64,000 nucleotides of DNA, from NCBI GenBank assembly GCA_963924555.1, contig OZ004597.1, positions 3,118,404-3,182,403 of the forward strand, in the 5' to 3' direction. Source of the stretch: Crambe crambe (lineage: Eukaryota; Porifera; Demospongiae; Poecilosclerida; Crambeidae). Below the pieces are notes generated by a model. It was given only the letters and a program-made list of their open reading frames with translations, was not told the origin of the DNA and searched no databases. The position numbers were made by a program, and so were the translations under genes. How positions within the stretch are numbered: the first letter of the stretch is position 1; every line of letters starts with the position of its first letter. Of the stretch, positions 1 to 16,305 are shown piece by piece.

Positions 1-164
1 GTTAAAAGTACACTGTGAAGCAATCTATTCCAGTTCAGCAAACTCTTTCACTTCGAATTAAAAAAAAAAAGGCAGTCTTCTATTAAAAGAAAAAAAATTA
101 AACGAAAGTACTCTTAAAAAAAGGTTTGAACATGTAGAACATGTAGGAGCATCAATAGACAGGG

Positions 165-3100
165 TTAGAAATTCTCCTTGTTGTAGAAAAAGCGTGCTCG
201 TTCCCCTCCCCCCTTCTTGGTGTACTCGTTGCAGTAGCGGTGGAGGTTGTGAGACAACACGGGCGGACCGCAGAAGAACACTCCAACTGATGTGCTGTAA
301 CATAAAGTCAATGAGAGAGATGACCTTTACCTGGCCATACTGGCCATGTCAGATGACTAAGTCTATAAGGATGCAAAACAGATTGCTGTCCCAGGATATT
401 ACCACACGGCTAGCTTCATCATACCCAGGCACTGTTTGTTTTTTGTTGTTGTTATTATTGTTGTTATTGTTGTTGTTTTTTCCTGCACCAGGCTCTACAT
501 ATAATACCCTTTTGGTTACTCACTTGCGATGAGATAGGGAGATTTCATCAAAGATGTTTGGCCAGTCAGGTCTGCCAAAGTGGGTCTTGGCCTGGAGACC
601 TGTGATGGCATCGCGATCATCTCCTTCCCTCAACATGATGGCAAATGCCTGGTTGTCCTTCCAACCTCGCGTCAGGTAGATATGAGTGTCCAAGAAATCA
701 CTACATGTAACATTATAGAAGACAAGATTAAATATTCCTGCTCCCAAACAATGGGTGGAGAACATTCATAGTGGACCCCCCAAAAGTGTGGACTCCCCGA
801 AATGCAAATCAGGACACTTAACTCTGTAATCAGGACACTTGCTTTATAATCAGGATGCTTATCAGGATACTTACTCTATAATCAGGACACTTGCTTTATA
901 ATCAGGACACTTACTCTATAATCAGGACACTGTCCCATTTTAGAGGTATCCTTAGTAACAAACATCCACAATGAAACAAAGGGTCACATTTTACCCCAAA
1001 ATAAGTATTCTCTCTATTGTCTGGACTTACCTCAATCCCTTCTCTTGCATCTGCTGCTCAACGGAACTGAGCAGGTCAGCGAACCACTCAAAGGAATCTG
1101 GATTGGGGCAGATCCAATAGAAGTACACCTTCTTCAGATTGAGATCAGTTCCTTCTTGGGTGAGCTTGTAGAAGATGGACTTGAGGATGGAGGCAAATGG
1201 CGTGACTCCTATCCCGGCACCCACTAAGAGGCCTGCTTCGTGAGAGAACACGTCTTCACTTGCAGTCCCAAATGGACCATCAATGGCAATCCTATGGCAA
1301 CAAGAAAATGGCCAACATTGATTCAACTTGTACAGTGGAAGCTCTCAATAACAGACAAGTTGGGACCAAGCATTGTAGCTTTATACAGAGGTTAAAGTGC
1401 ATCCTCAACAAGAGAGGCTGTCCCTTATTTGGCAGTTTCAGTTGAACATGCAGGGATTAAACAGTGGTCTCATAAGGTCTTCAACTCATACTCATCCCTA
1501 GTATAAAACAGACTTCACTATACTGTGATCCTTACTTGGGGAGTTGCCAGGACTGCTGAAAGTCTGTACGACCCACTCCTAACTGCTTGGCAAGCTTCTG
1601 GGTCCAGTCCCCCACGACTCTGATATGAACACTAAAGTAATCCTCCTCAGGGGCCTGGGGGAAAGAGGTGAATCTGATTGCAGGTCAGAGTTATTGTCAG
1701 GTAAAGGGTTTCATGACAGAAAGCAAATTATAGTGAAATGATTTGCACGCATTAGCATAATGATCTTTACCAAGTTTCTACTTACAGATGTGAGGGTGAA
1801 GGGGTGCCATTCGAAGTAGGCCACTGATGGCACATTGATGAACACATACTGGCCAGCCTCAGCAAAGAAGCCTTTCCTCTTCATCTGGATCTCGATGGTC
1901 TTGGAAGGGTGTTCCACCACCTTGATCACCACCACTTTACGGAAGGTCCGCGTGAATCGAATGACCCTCTCGATGATGTAGATGATCAGACCCCCCAGCA
2001 TGAAAGTCCAGGACTAGAGAGAGATATAAGGCGCAATTAAATCAGAGGGAATAGGATTTCAGTCGAATTCAAAGCTGGGAAGAGGGACTAATTAGGGAGG
2101 ACATTCATAGGGGGAGGGAGAAAAGAGAATACAGGCAAGCAGGGAAGAGGTGTACAGATCAGAGGGGAAAGAATGAAGGAAGGGAAGCAGAATTGGAAAT
2201 TGGATTTACAATATTTTTTAGAAGAAACTGCATGGCACCTTGAGATATAAGTACTGTACCTTCAAGTTAAAAGAACTATCTTGATTCAAGGTAGCACCTT
2301 GTGGGAGCCATTAACAGTATCATATTCTTACCAATGGAGGGGCTGGGCTAAAAGTGGCTGCTGAGCATCCCTCGAGCATTGAAGTTCCAGAAGTTGTCGT
2401 GATGTTGATCTCGCCCGAGTTTGGGTTTCGACTGCTTGGTATGATGACTGGAGGAACAGTTGTGTTCACTTCGCTGCAGAACACAGGGTCATGGACATCA
2501 GTTGTAGTGCGGTCAGGAGAGTTACCTTGAACAGGCAGCAGCATCCTGTAAGGGAAAGAGGCAGATTGCATGAACACAAATGTGGTGTACTCAATAATTA
2601 TACGTCATCCCTGAAAAAAAGAGAAATTCTAAGGAGGATACCGATTAGGATCGGCCAGCCCCTCTAATTAGGACTGACTGGTCAGCCCCTCTAATTAGCC
2701 CTCCAATTAGGATTGGTCAGCCCCTCTGATTAGGATTGGTCAGCCCCTCTAATTAGAATTGGTCAGCCCCTCTAATTAGGGCTGGTCAGCCCCTATGATT
2801 AGGCCTCTAATTAGGATTGGTGAGCTGCTAGAATGCTAGACTAGTTTATCTATGTCTAACATTGCAGCTTCTTTTTGTGACGACCTTTGGCAAACTGAGC
2901 AAGTGCTTGTCCCACATTGCATTTCCTTAGTATACTGAAGGCACTCCTCTAATTATAGGATTTAAGGTTACTACTGGAGGATCTCTAATTAGGATTTGAG
3001 TTGCTAGATAGAGGCTACCACGTACACCCCTCTAATCAGGACTCATTATCTTACTGAGACTGGTGAGCAGCCAGACCAAGAAGGAAGACGATAAACAGAT

Positions 3101-3265
3101 GGTGAGTGTACCAGAATACTTCAAAATATGAGCGACGGATGAATTCTAGAGAAGAGGTGACCATGAGAAAGAGGGCCACTGTGATGATGTGACCTGTGAT
3201 GCCAGCTGCTGTCACAAAACAAATTGTGAGAGCATCCTTTGGGGGGGGGGGGGGGAGGGGGGGGG

Positions 3266-3323
<58 letters not shown>

Positions 3324-3632
3324 CATAATATAATACAGTAGAGGAAATTTTCATGAGCAAAATGCAAAGCCAGTAAATCCATGCAGAGACAGAGACATAC
3401 AATTGCAACGTTGTTAGGCAGAGTAGGCTGAGCCATCTGAGGGACATATCGTGGTTCCCATGGCCATTTATTTCTGAGAGTTGTTTGATCGACCAGGCCC
3501 ACCAGCCTCTCGTAGTTGTACCAGTGAGCAATGACGTGCATGGCACTGGAGACCACTATCATCCAGGCAATGGCCTTATGGAATGTCAGGTTCTTGTCCA
3601 GCAGACGTTTGATTTGTCGAGGGGGGCACTGA

Positions 3633-3681
<49 letters not shown>

Positions 3682-6574
3682 CCTTGAATCCCTTTATGAT
3701 GGTCAAGACTAGATGACTTACCCTGCCAGTGCCTCTCATGAAAGAGATGAGATTTCGACAGATTGGGAGCAGGATGAGAATAACATTGAAGTTGATAGGG
3801 AGTGAAGGGGCACGGGCAAATGCCAGTGCTTCCTGCAGAAAAGGATGTGTTCACTACGAAACCCTTTCCTCTCTTTGTGTTTGAGAACTGCTGAATGCTC
3901 TTGTGGTTAAGATATTACAATGAACTATGCTACATATAATTGAGGTTCTTAATATACAGTTTCCCATGTATTTAGATTCAAGCAAGAATATTCAAGCAAG
4001 AATGTAAAGGTTACTAGAGGATATCTCAAATATAGTGAGTCCTCTTAATTCGAGGGCTGGAGTACATGTGCATGCAATTTATACCAGGCCCTTTCGTCTT
4101 CTGTGGAAAAAACAACAAAAAACAACAACAAAAAAACAAAAACAAAAAACAAAAAAAACAACAACAAAAAATAAAAAACGAACAGGCCTGGGTACAAGAC
4201 TTGGTCACTCCTATAGTATCTAATTTAATTAGAACCTCCTCTGTGATCGATGCTTGTCATCCCCGAATTCTATCATTTAGCAACTTCAGAATTTGTATAA
4301 TAATATTATAGATGTGGTAAATGCCTCTAAATGGGCTCCATAAAGTAAGCTTTGCCTATCTCTGCAGCTAAAATTGCAAGGGAGATGCTTCATAATTTGA
4401 TTAGGAACATGATTATGACTTCATTTTTGGCATACATCCAGTGACATCTGTGCTGGTGACATCACTGACACGCCTGATTAAAACGAGACAAGTTACTCAA
4501 TTGCGCTCTTAAGATTGGGAGCCAAATTGGTCTCAATTCAATACACAGATTACTGAAATATTCATAGCCCAATATTGAATCCTAATGAACTTCTAGTAAG
4601 CAGTAGTGGGAGGGGATAAATGGCGAGCCAAACAAGGGTTGGCTTAATTGTACATGTCATTTCTTTATAAAGGTAAACAGATACTTCCTGATACACCTTT
4701 GATAGTAGTTACTGTTTTTTGAAGAATAGTGTGAAGTGATGAAGAAGTGTTATGTCTGACTTAGGCATTCCTTTTTCACTGTGGTAACCTTTGGGAGGCA
4801 GCCATTGTGTGTAAGCAATAACATATTTATCTTGGCAGCTTAGCACCTCTTCCTACAGTATGCAGAACCAGTGGGTCCCCATTACAGATTGATAAAGGGA
4901 GTGAGGAGCAACTGTGGGCTTTCGATTTCCAGCCCAACCCCCTCACTTAATGTGTAACAAGAATGCATGTTTCGTACAAACTGAGAAGTGGATGCTTTTC
5001 ACACAGAAGATAAACATGGATGGATGGCTACAATGTACATAGCACATACTACTTATACACATCCATTTTACATGCATTCACATGTCCATGTTACATGCAT
5101 GTACATGTCCATTTTACATACATGTTCATATTGCATTCATGCACATGTCCATATTACATGCATCATGCCCATGACCTTACAATTACAGTCTGTGCTGTAT
5201 GTGCATATGCTAGCACATAATGAGAAGTAACATGACATCCAATGCATGGATGGATGGATGGATGGATGGACAATTGAGCACTTGTGTGAAATGAGTTGCA
5301 AACAATCATTAATCGTGGGAATGTGAATGAACGCAGAAGCTTGAGTGGATTAGGGACAGACCACTCTTTCTTGGCACCTCCACAAGATAAAACCCCAAAA
5401 CTGCAAGTTAGTGGCCACTTAGTGGAGGGAGATCAAACAACCACACAGATCCAATCAAAAATTGCCAATACTCTAGTGTGATTAATTGGATTATAATGGG
5501 AATGAGTAGTGCATGGTGGTTTTGTAAAATCAGGGTCACTTCAGTAAGGGGTCTGTCTCTTGTAAGGGGTCTGTCTCTTTCACATGTGAAGATTTTCACT
5601 ATTTTATTGCTGTTATTGTTGTTGTTTTTATTTCTGAAATTGATCCATGGAAGCCACAACTATTCTTAAACATGTTAGCTGCTTTTTATCTTGCTCACAA
5701 ATGCATACTTGCAAAGAGTGTCGGTAACTAGCTGCATAATTATCATGTTACAGGATTGAATTGCATTTGGTAGCTACTGATGTCACTGAAGCCATTTGTT
5801 TGATGGGAGTGACACACCAAAACTAACCAGCACATAAAGAATGCTGCTAGTTTAATATTATTGATGATGATTTATCTACAAATGCAAGTTTATTCAATTG
5901 TACTTTCATTTTTCTGCTGATAAGTAATTATAGGGACTTACTCTTGTTCTAATCCTCATGTAGAAGTAGCGATCACTGTTTTGGAAGAGAACGAAATTGT
6001 AGATGAAAAGAGCGATGTTTATCAGTATCCATGACCCCTGAATATAGGTAATATGCAAAATTAATTAGGAAACCAGATAAAATGAAAGCAGGGCTGCTAA
6101 ACTTTGCCCACATATTTGGGTTGAAGGTAGTTTATCCCTGAATTGACCTGTAATGACTTTATAGTCCCATGTCTACAAGAAGTCAACTTGGGGCAACTGC
6201 ACTAATTAATGACAAACTCAAGCCAGGCAAATCCCTTCCCCATTTGCATCAGCTGTCCAGATGGTGACTGCCATGAACGAGCTAGCTTCCACAGATGTAG
6301 TGTCCAGAGCATGTCAAAGGGATCACTTTTATCATAACTTGATGCAGTACTAAGAGTTTATTTCATAGCTTCATTGGAACTTGCAATAACAATAATGCCT
6401 GTTCTAAATGTATTATGGAGGGGGGAAAGTGGCTATACATAGATCTCTAAATTCTGGCAGCCCCAGCTAAGTTACTCCTTACCTAAAGCGCTCTAACATA
6501 CAGACTAGCTAGTTAGGTTCACTCACGAATATGACCCATTTAGGCAATTCATTGATAACCCAGCCCGAAGCCAT
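165..6574 (-). CDS. CYBB: NOX2-type NADPH oxidase (gp91phox-like), 11 exons, 597 aa
   Basis: Membrane flavocytochrome that passes electrons from NADPH through FAD and two haems to O2, making superoxide. Exons (genomic): 6527-6574, 5942-6037, 3722-3832, 3401-3628, 3055-3236, 2332-2545, 1786-2013, 1536-1654, 1031-1291, 524-700, 165-294; all are GT-AG and sum to 598 codons. The N-terminus [13 protein letters not shown] parallels human NOX2. Likely haem ligands are H102/H206 and H116/H219, the latter of each pair in YTHHLF and LAAH. FAD motif HPFTLTS lies at 363-369. NADPH motifs are [24 protein letters not shown] and FFCGP, and the protein ends KENF as in human NOX2. There are no EF-hands, so it is not NOX5 or DUOX. 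The 223-293 loop carries NTT and NIT glycosylation sequons. Several introns hold repeats. It is head-to-head with ABI. Orthology to NOX2 rather than the NOX1-3 group as a whole is not resolved. Confidence 0.95.
790..950. repeat. Tandem array of an ATCAGGACACTT motif in NOX2 intron 10
   Basis: About seven copies of the motif ATCAGGACACTT, spaced by TTGCTTTATA or TTACTCTATA, lie in the intron between the last two 3' exons of NOX2. The left edge (about 770-800) contains a degenerate GTGGACTCCCCGAAATGCAAA. The right edge ends in TTTTAGAGGT. Both resemble the ends of the small transposon at 45201-45377. I read this as a decayed copy whose interior has expanded. Confidence 0.7.
2640..2830. repeat. 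Minisatellite in NOX2 intron 6
   Basis: About eight imperfect copies of a roughly 23 bp unit containing CAGCCCCTCTAATTAGGATT lie in the intron between 2332-2545 and 3055-3236. Related CTCTAATTAGGA words continue more sparsely to 3040. Confidence 0.8.
3241..3320. repeat. Poly-G plus (GA)n tract forming the pyrimidine tract of NOX2 exon 5
   Basis: A G-rich run is followed by about 25 GA units. On the NOX2 strand this reads (CT)n then poly-C and CCAAAG, so it directly forms the polypyrimidine tract and 3' splice site of the exon starting at 3236. Confidence 0.9.
3634..3677. repeat. (GA)n microsatellite at the 3' splice site of NOX2 exon 4
   Basis: About 22 GA units. On the NOX2 strand this is (CT)n followed by CTCCTTCAG, so the microsatellite is the polypyrimidine tract for the exon starting at 3628. 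Confidence 0.9.
5030..5270. repeat. ATGCATGT-rich minisatellite and GGAT microsatellite in NOX2 intron 2
   Basis: Imperfect repeats of CATGTCCATNTTACATGCA span 5060-5165, followed by six GGAT units at 5249-5270. Both lie in the 2.1 kb intron between 3722-3832 and 5942-6037. The rest of that intron shows no coding signal. Confidence 0.75.
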
Positions 6575-6753
6575 GGTTAGTCCTTATCTTTCTGGAGATC
6601 AGCCGCTCAATGCACTAGTCTGGAATCCTGGAGAAGGAACAGCAGCAGACTGCAAATATACCCCTTCTTCCTCCTACAAGCTCCGCCCACAAAAAAACTC
6701 ACGAAGGCATAGATCTAATACGCATGCGCTTAATTATCTCATTATCACAAAAG
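6575..6753. promoter_or_regulatory. Bidirectional promoter region, NOX2 / ABI
   Basis: Only 179 bp separate the two divergent start codons. A near-palindromic CGCATGCGC (6721-6729) resembles the NRF1 core motif. The ABI start lies in AAGATGGCGG, the form of a YY1-type start-site element. No clear TATA box is evident. The promoter role is inferred from geometry and motifs. Confidence 0.65.
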
Positions 6754-10853
<4,100 letters not shown>

Positions 10854-11005
10854 ACTGTGTGATTGCTAAGTACTAAATTATGTAGTGTAGATTCCATAAT
10901 TGTAATACATAATCACAATGAATATGTGGACTTCAATTTTTTGAACACAAATAGTTTTTGTTTACTTTGTAAAAAAAAAAAATATATTATTTTTTGCCTT
11001 CATGC
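10854..11005. other. Convergent 3' ends of ABI and SCI1-like
   Basis: Only 152 bp lie between the two stop codons. The stretch is AT-rich and contains a run of A with AATATA (10968-10988) that could serve 3' end formation. The 3' UTRs of the two genes probably overlap. Confidence 0.5.
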
Positions 11006-13032
11006 CTACCACATAGCTCCTTCCTTTTTATTGGCCTTTGCCATCTGTAATATTGCCTGTAGAAACATGTCTATCACATGCATGGTAAGCCAGCCACACA
11101 ACATTTACCTCAACTCTGGCCTTCTCTTTGGCTTGATAGTCTGATACACGCTGTGCAGCTGCATGTGCTCTGTTTTCCCTGCATGATAATACACAACCAG
11201 TTCAAATTCAGATGTAGCCTCTCTCCACCGCCACTTGGTTAAAACTAATACTCTGCTGGTATTTTATACATGGGAGGAATTGACGAACCTTTGATCTTGG
11301 CGAGCCTTGACTTGCTTGCTTATTGTGCTAGTGTTATGCACATAATTTTAATTTTGTAAAGACACTCAAACTCACCTTCCTCCATACAGTTTGGAATCAT
11401 CAAAATCTGCAAAGACAACACAACAGATTGTCAAAAGAGGTTATACATCTTGAACTTGTGTTAACCTGGACTAATATCTCTTTCTCTCTTCTTCTCAGCC
11501 TTGGCTCTCTTCATGTCCACTCTAGCTTCTCTCCCCGTGGCCTTGGGAAGCAGCTCATCCATCACCTACAATCATTAACATCTACTACTGATTATTGATA
11601 ATGACACTCACAAACCATTTCTTGATGTTTTCTGAACTCTTTCCTCTCCCTCTTGAACTGGGCCTTCTCTTTTTCTCTTCTCTCTTCTCTTTCAAACAAG
11701 TCTTCCCTCTTATCAGCACTCTAAGAAGAAAGGGTAACTGAACTATACTATCCCCTATAAGCTTGATTTAGGTCTCAAAAGATAAGTATTACATAGGAAG
11801 GTCGTTCTGCAGGTCCTCTTGATGGCCCAATGACTCTGGGTGGCTCCTTGGCTGGTGGGAGTGGTCCTATGGAGCGAGAGGTGGAACAATCCTCTGATCG
11901 ATGAGAGGGTTTAGTCACTGAGTCTCCACTTAAATCGAAGTTGTCTTTGGATCTGCTCCATGTTGAAACACTGTCTTGGATGGTTCTCAGATCTTTGGAA
12001 CTCACTCCGGACGAGAACTACAATGAATATCAGATATGCACATATAACTGTTAATATCTAATACATACCTGCCACTGATAATTGGACTGGGTGTCATCAC
12101 CAATTGCTGAGCTCTGAATTCCTGTATAATAGATCTGGGGGAAACATGCACACAAAAGTTTCCATAACAACAACAACAATGACATTTTCCACCTTCAAGT
12201 TACCCTCAGCCATAGCTGTCAAGTCCCTCCACCAAATTTGACTAAACTCACTCTGTCCAGACTCTGACTGTTCCACTTGCTGACAAACTTCTTAAACAAC
12301 TTTCTTGATTCCTCCGAGGACAGATCGCTAAAGAAAAGTCCCCTCTGGAGCCACGACAGGTGCAGTTGGCCATGAAGCATGCACGAGGCATGCAAAATGT
12401 GACATAGTACGCAACATAACTTGGCTATGCACAATGGACATACATTGAAGTATGCTACACCTCTTTTGAAAGCCATGTCCTGAACTCCGCACTCTTCAGA
12501 AAATAGTCGTCCATTGAAATTTCAGCTGTAATGATATGTAAAAACGGACCATGGATATATATTTAGGAGGGTCAAAATCTCCTACTTGGACAAGCTCACT
12601 GGTACTTTGACCTACTCTTGAAGTCACCCTGAGCTAAGCTAAACTAGCCAAGACCTCATTGAATATTATAATCAAATATACCGAAGTCCTTCTTAGAGCT
12701 TTTCTTTGCCTTTTTATCTCCTTCCTTCAATCTTTTAAGCTTTTTTGTCTTCTTCTTGAGCTTGCTATGTTTGTCTCCACTCCCACTGGACCTTCTAGCT
12801 TTCTTCTTCCTTCTGCGTCTCTCTTCCTCACTGCTACTGGGATCAGAGCTGGAAGTCGATTCCTCTGATTCAGAATCATAGTCACTGGAGGAGTCATCAT
12901 CTTCTGAGTCACTATCACGTCTGCTATGGTGGGAGTGGTGACGTTTTCTCTTGGTTTTCTCTGCTCTATGTCTGCATAGTAAGATGGTATAGCTGAAAAA
13001 AGCAGGTTTTTTTTAGAATATTACCTTCCCAT
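11006..13032 (-). CDS. SCI1-like (style cell-cycle inhibitor 1-like) basic nuclear protein, 367 aa
   Basis: Exons: 13025-13032 (8 bp, coding MGR), 12682-12971, 12461-12525, 12252-12344, 12069-12134, 11793-12017, 11616-11720, 11466-11565, 11376-11406 (31 bp), 11109-11178, 11006-11056; these make 368 codons in frame. Order: a Ser/Asp/Glu then Lys/Arg-rich N-terminus (about 4-100), then a globular block with MDDYFLKSAEFRTWL, FFSDLSSEESRKLFKKFV, WNSQSL and YYTGIQSS, then a low-complexity linker and a charged helical C-terminus (LPKATGREARVDMKRAK). The middle block recalls the plant nuclear protein SCI1 and related fungal and invertebrate proteins. I do not recall a vertebrate ortholog. Nucleolar or splicing-body location is suggested by composition only. 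The exon-3 donor GTGTAG is weak, but it keeps the frame and the conserved motif. Family assignment is from memory, not a search. Confidence 0.75.
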
Positions 13033-13164
13033 ATCTTAGCAATACGAGCTTATATCTGCTTTCTCCACTGCACTGTTTTTGGTGCGCTTCAAATGGAAAC
13101 TCTGAAGTGTGCCTTATTTGGGAGCACACGTGTGACAACCTAATGCTAGTAGTGGATATTGAGA
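13033..13164. promoter_or_regulatory. Bidirectional promoter region, SCI1-like / CSTF2
   Basis: 132 bp lie between divergent start codons. A palindromic E-box CACACGTGTG sits at about 13122-13131. No TATA box is obvious. Confidence 0.6.
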
Positions 13165-15149
13165 ATGCATGGCCGAGGAAGAGGACGAGGGGGAGGACCA
13201 ATGCCATATCCTCACGGAGGAATGCCCCCCGAAGAAGATCTCAGAGCAAGAGACAAGACTATGAGATCCATATTTGGTAAGAACTTAACTATAGAGGTTG
13301 ACCTTTCAGTTGGTCTCTCTCCCCGTTATAGTGGCGAATATTGCATTTGAAACAACAGAGGAGCAGCTTGGAACAGTGCTAAGAGAAGTGGGACCTATTG
13401 TGAACCTAAAGTAAGCCCCCCTGATCATGTTTGAGACTACCCTTTACCATTTTCCTCTAGATTAATATATGACCCAGGAACTGGCAGACCTCGAGGATTT
13501 GGTTTCTGTGAGTACGAAGATGCGGAAACTGCCATGAGTGCCGTACGGAACCTAGCCGGTCGTGAGCTGAATGGACGTCCCCTCAGGATAGACAGTGCCA
13601 GCAATGCACCTTCGGCAGGAGGAGTAGGAGGGATGGGTATGGGATTTGAAGGGCCCAAGGGATCACCAGGGCCAGGATCAGGACCAGGACCAGGACCAGG
13701 GCCAGGGCCAGGACAGGGTCAAGGATCAAGGGCAATTGAGGTATGGCATGGTGTTGGTTATGGTTAGGGTACTGGAAAGTAGTCCTTTTATTAAACTTTT
13801 TGGCTAGGAATTAAGCAGCTATAAATATTATGGCAGTTGAATAATCGTTGTTAATCCTTCTAGCTTCCTATTCATGGAGGAGCAGTTGCTCCAGAAAATG
13901 CCCCCGAGGTGATCACCAAGGCAGTAGCCAGCCTCCCTCCTGAACAAATGTTTGAGTTGATGAAGCAAATGAAGTGGTTTATCCAGCAGAACCCTCAGGA
14001 GGCCCGCCAGCTGCTTCTCCACAACCCACAGTTGGCTTATGCCCTTCTCCAGGCTCAGGTCAGTTGTACTGCAGAACTGAACCATTGGGACTAAGGGCAC
14101 CAAGATTATTTGTGGTGTTATAACCTTCCATATAAGGAATTGAACTGTTTCAGTTTCATACAAGAAAGTGAGCTGTCCCAATTTCACTTTTTATGTCTAA
14201 GGGCCCTGGACGATTGTGGCTAGGCCTTGATGAATTATGCTAGCCATAATTTTAGGTATTTAAGAGAATTAGGTGTTTTTATTGTGTATATTATGCTATG
14301 ACATTATGGTAGTGGGCATCAATCAGAGATCTAATGGCAACACCAGAAGCAGCAGAAGTAGTTTTAACTGACATTGTACAACTGTTTAACTTATTATAGG
14401 TAGTGATGAAGATAGTGGATCTTGAAACGGCTCAAAATTTGCTGCACCGCACCTCCAGGGGTCCCTCTCTCCTCCAACCTACAGGACCCCCCAAAGAACA
14501 CCAACCCTCTCCTCAGCCCCCTGTTCCACCTGCCTCCCACCATGGCCCCCCAGGACGAGGGATTGGTGGTGGAGGAGGAGGGGGAGGGGGAGGGGATCCG
14601 GGGTATAATTCACCACGGGAACAGTTCCATGGGCCACCGCCACTGCAAGGAAGAGTTGATGACAGGGGCAGGGGAGGTCCACCGCCACACCCACCTCATG
14701 CTGACTACAACAGAATGAGAGTAAGTCCCCTATGGAATAAAGTGTTTCAGCGTTATCTGCAGTGAACTTCAGAATAAAGGACACTTCAAAAGATAACTTC
14801 TAAATAGAGCAACTTTTATATTTTCACACAGCAAGGTGGTCCACCTGGCCCATATGATCGAGGTGTTTCTTCCAGGGAGAGTCCCCGTGGAGATATGCGA
14901 CCGTCAGGAGGACCACCCCCTCCTCCAAGGGATCAGCAGGGTCCACTTCCTTCACAAGATCAGGAGAAGGTAAGGGGGAAATCCCCCATCCCAATATCTA
15001 TATATATATATCTTGTATTGTATTTGTCCTATTAGGCTGCTTTGATCATGCAAGTGTTGAGTCTGACTGATGACCAGATTCAGATGTTACCTCCCGACCA
15101 GCGAAGTAGCATTCTCAAACTGAAGGATCAAATAGCTAGGAGCCGATAA
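13165..15149 (+). CDS. CSTF2: Cleavage stimulation factor subunit 2 (CstF-64), 412 aa
   Basis: RNA-binding subunit of CstF, which reads the GU-rich element downstream of poly(A) sites. Exons: 13165-13276, 13332-13410, 13461-13740, 13864-14058, 14400-14720, 14832-14969, 15036-15149; 413 codons. Order: a short RGRGRGGG N-terminus, an RRM (about 30-110) with SIFVANIAFE as RNP2 and [11 protein letters not shown] as RNP1, a Gly-Pro run, the hinge domain ([27 protein letters not shown]) that binds CSTF3 or symplekin, a Pro/Gly-rich linker, and the C-terminal three-helix domain ([21 protein letters not shown]). It is shorter than human CSTF2 (577 aa), mainly because the MEARA/G repeat region is missing. 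The start at 13165 keeps the RRM frame; the ATG four bases later is out of frame. Confidence 0.96.
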
Positions 15150-15481
15150 TACTTCACATATAGTAGAACTGCCAAACATTGTAGTCCACTCTACTACTGT
15201 CTTCCTAAATATGCATCAGTCATTTTCCCTTGCTTTTATTTGAGATTGTAGTTGTTAATTGCGAACGAAGCAAGCCACTAGGGGGTCGAATGAGGGGTAC
15301 TACTATGTGGCTATATAAAATAATTGTTGTACATGTACATTCTTCTGGTTGCATCCTTTGCAATACAGTGATATCATTGGACCTATAGTCATTATACTCT
15401 TAACACTGCTTTTTTTAAAATGAAAACTTCACATGGTCCATGATGGAGGTGAACACTATTGGATGCCCATGACGATGATGA
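15150..15481. other. Convergent intergenic region CSTF2 / MEAF6
   Basis: 332 bp between stop codons, holding the two 3' UTRs. AT-rich; I see no further gene or strong repeat. Candidate poly(A) hexamer-like words are present (TATAAAATAA at 15314-15323). Confidence 0.5.
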
Positions 15482-16305
15482 CTACTTGTGTTTATACTTT
15501 CTCCTCTTAGTCGGAGGTTGTCGTTCCTTCCGAGTGCTTCCTTCCTTCTGAGGTGTGGCTAAGCCCATTCTATCTGGGTCCTGACTCATGGTGGAGCACT
15601 GGGATTGGGTATCGGACAACTCGTCCACAGAGTCGTGGATAGAGAGTTCTTCTTGAATGGCTTCAGCATCCAGCGTCTGGTGCAGACTGGAGTGAGGGTG
15701 GTTAGCCTGAGGGTTACCAGAATATGGTAAAGGTTGTACATTAGATCGAACCTTCCCCGATTGTATGTACTTACAGCATGTGAAGTAACAGAGGAACGAG
15801 AGAAAAGCCGCTCAGAGTCAGAAAATTTTCTTCTTTTGCGTTCATTCTTAGAATTATTTGATCTGTAAAAATATTTTTGTGCCAAAAACATAACATCATA
15901 AATTTAAGACCTACAAAAAGTAACTCCAACCTATTTTGTGTCTGATAACCATCCCATCCACGAATCACATTTCCATAAGCTAGTGTATCTTCCAAATAGC
16001 TCCCTTCAAACGCATAAATCTGCCTTTCTAAGTTTGCCAAACTCTCCTGCAGTAAAAATATCCTTGTTAATGCACACCATGTGACGCCTGGGGCAAGAAA
16101 AAATCTGCGAAGCTGTTAGAATGGATCCACTTACTGTTAATTCATTCCTTCTCTTCAGTAATTCAGTCAGTTCTGCCCTCGTGTCCTGTTGAACGGCCAT
16201 TGCGTCTTTTGATTTTTTGAAGTTTGAAGCTCCAGTAAAAATTGGTAAATGGTCGTCGGATACGTTAACGACATAACGTTGGTAAGGGTCGTTCGACATT
16301 TTCAT
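15482..16305 (-). CDS. MEAF6: MEAF6 / Eaf6, NuA4-type histone acetyltransferase subunit, ~199 aa
   Basis: Small scaffold subunit shared by the NuA4/TIP60, HBO1 and MOZ/MORF acetyltransferase complexes. Exons: 16135-16305, 15931-16046, 15775-15862, 15482-15706; 200 codons. Conserved: [14 protein letters not shown], then [29 protein letters not shown], and [17 protein letters not shown], all in the order of human MEAF6. The C-terminus is acidic then basic (KRRKYKHK). There are in-frame ATGs at 16303-16305 and 16297-16299, so the protein starts MKMSNDP or MSNDP; it has an extra 40-50 residues before the coiled-coil region compared with human. The acceptor for the last exon is chosen at CCTCAG (exon from 15706), since the later AG breaks the frame. 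The intron-2 donor GTTGGA is atypical. Confidence 0.94.

Noticed and set aside
3121-3739. Overlapping minus-strand open frames rich in LSLSLS and PPPP
   Set aside because: They read through CT microsatellites and poly-C. Only parts of 3212-3739 coincide with real NOX2 exons 3, 4 and 5; the rest is intron.
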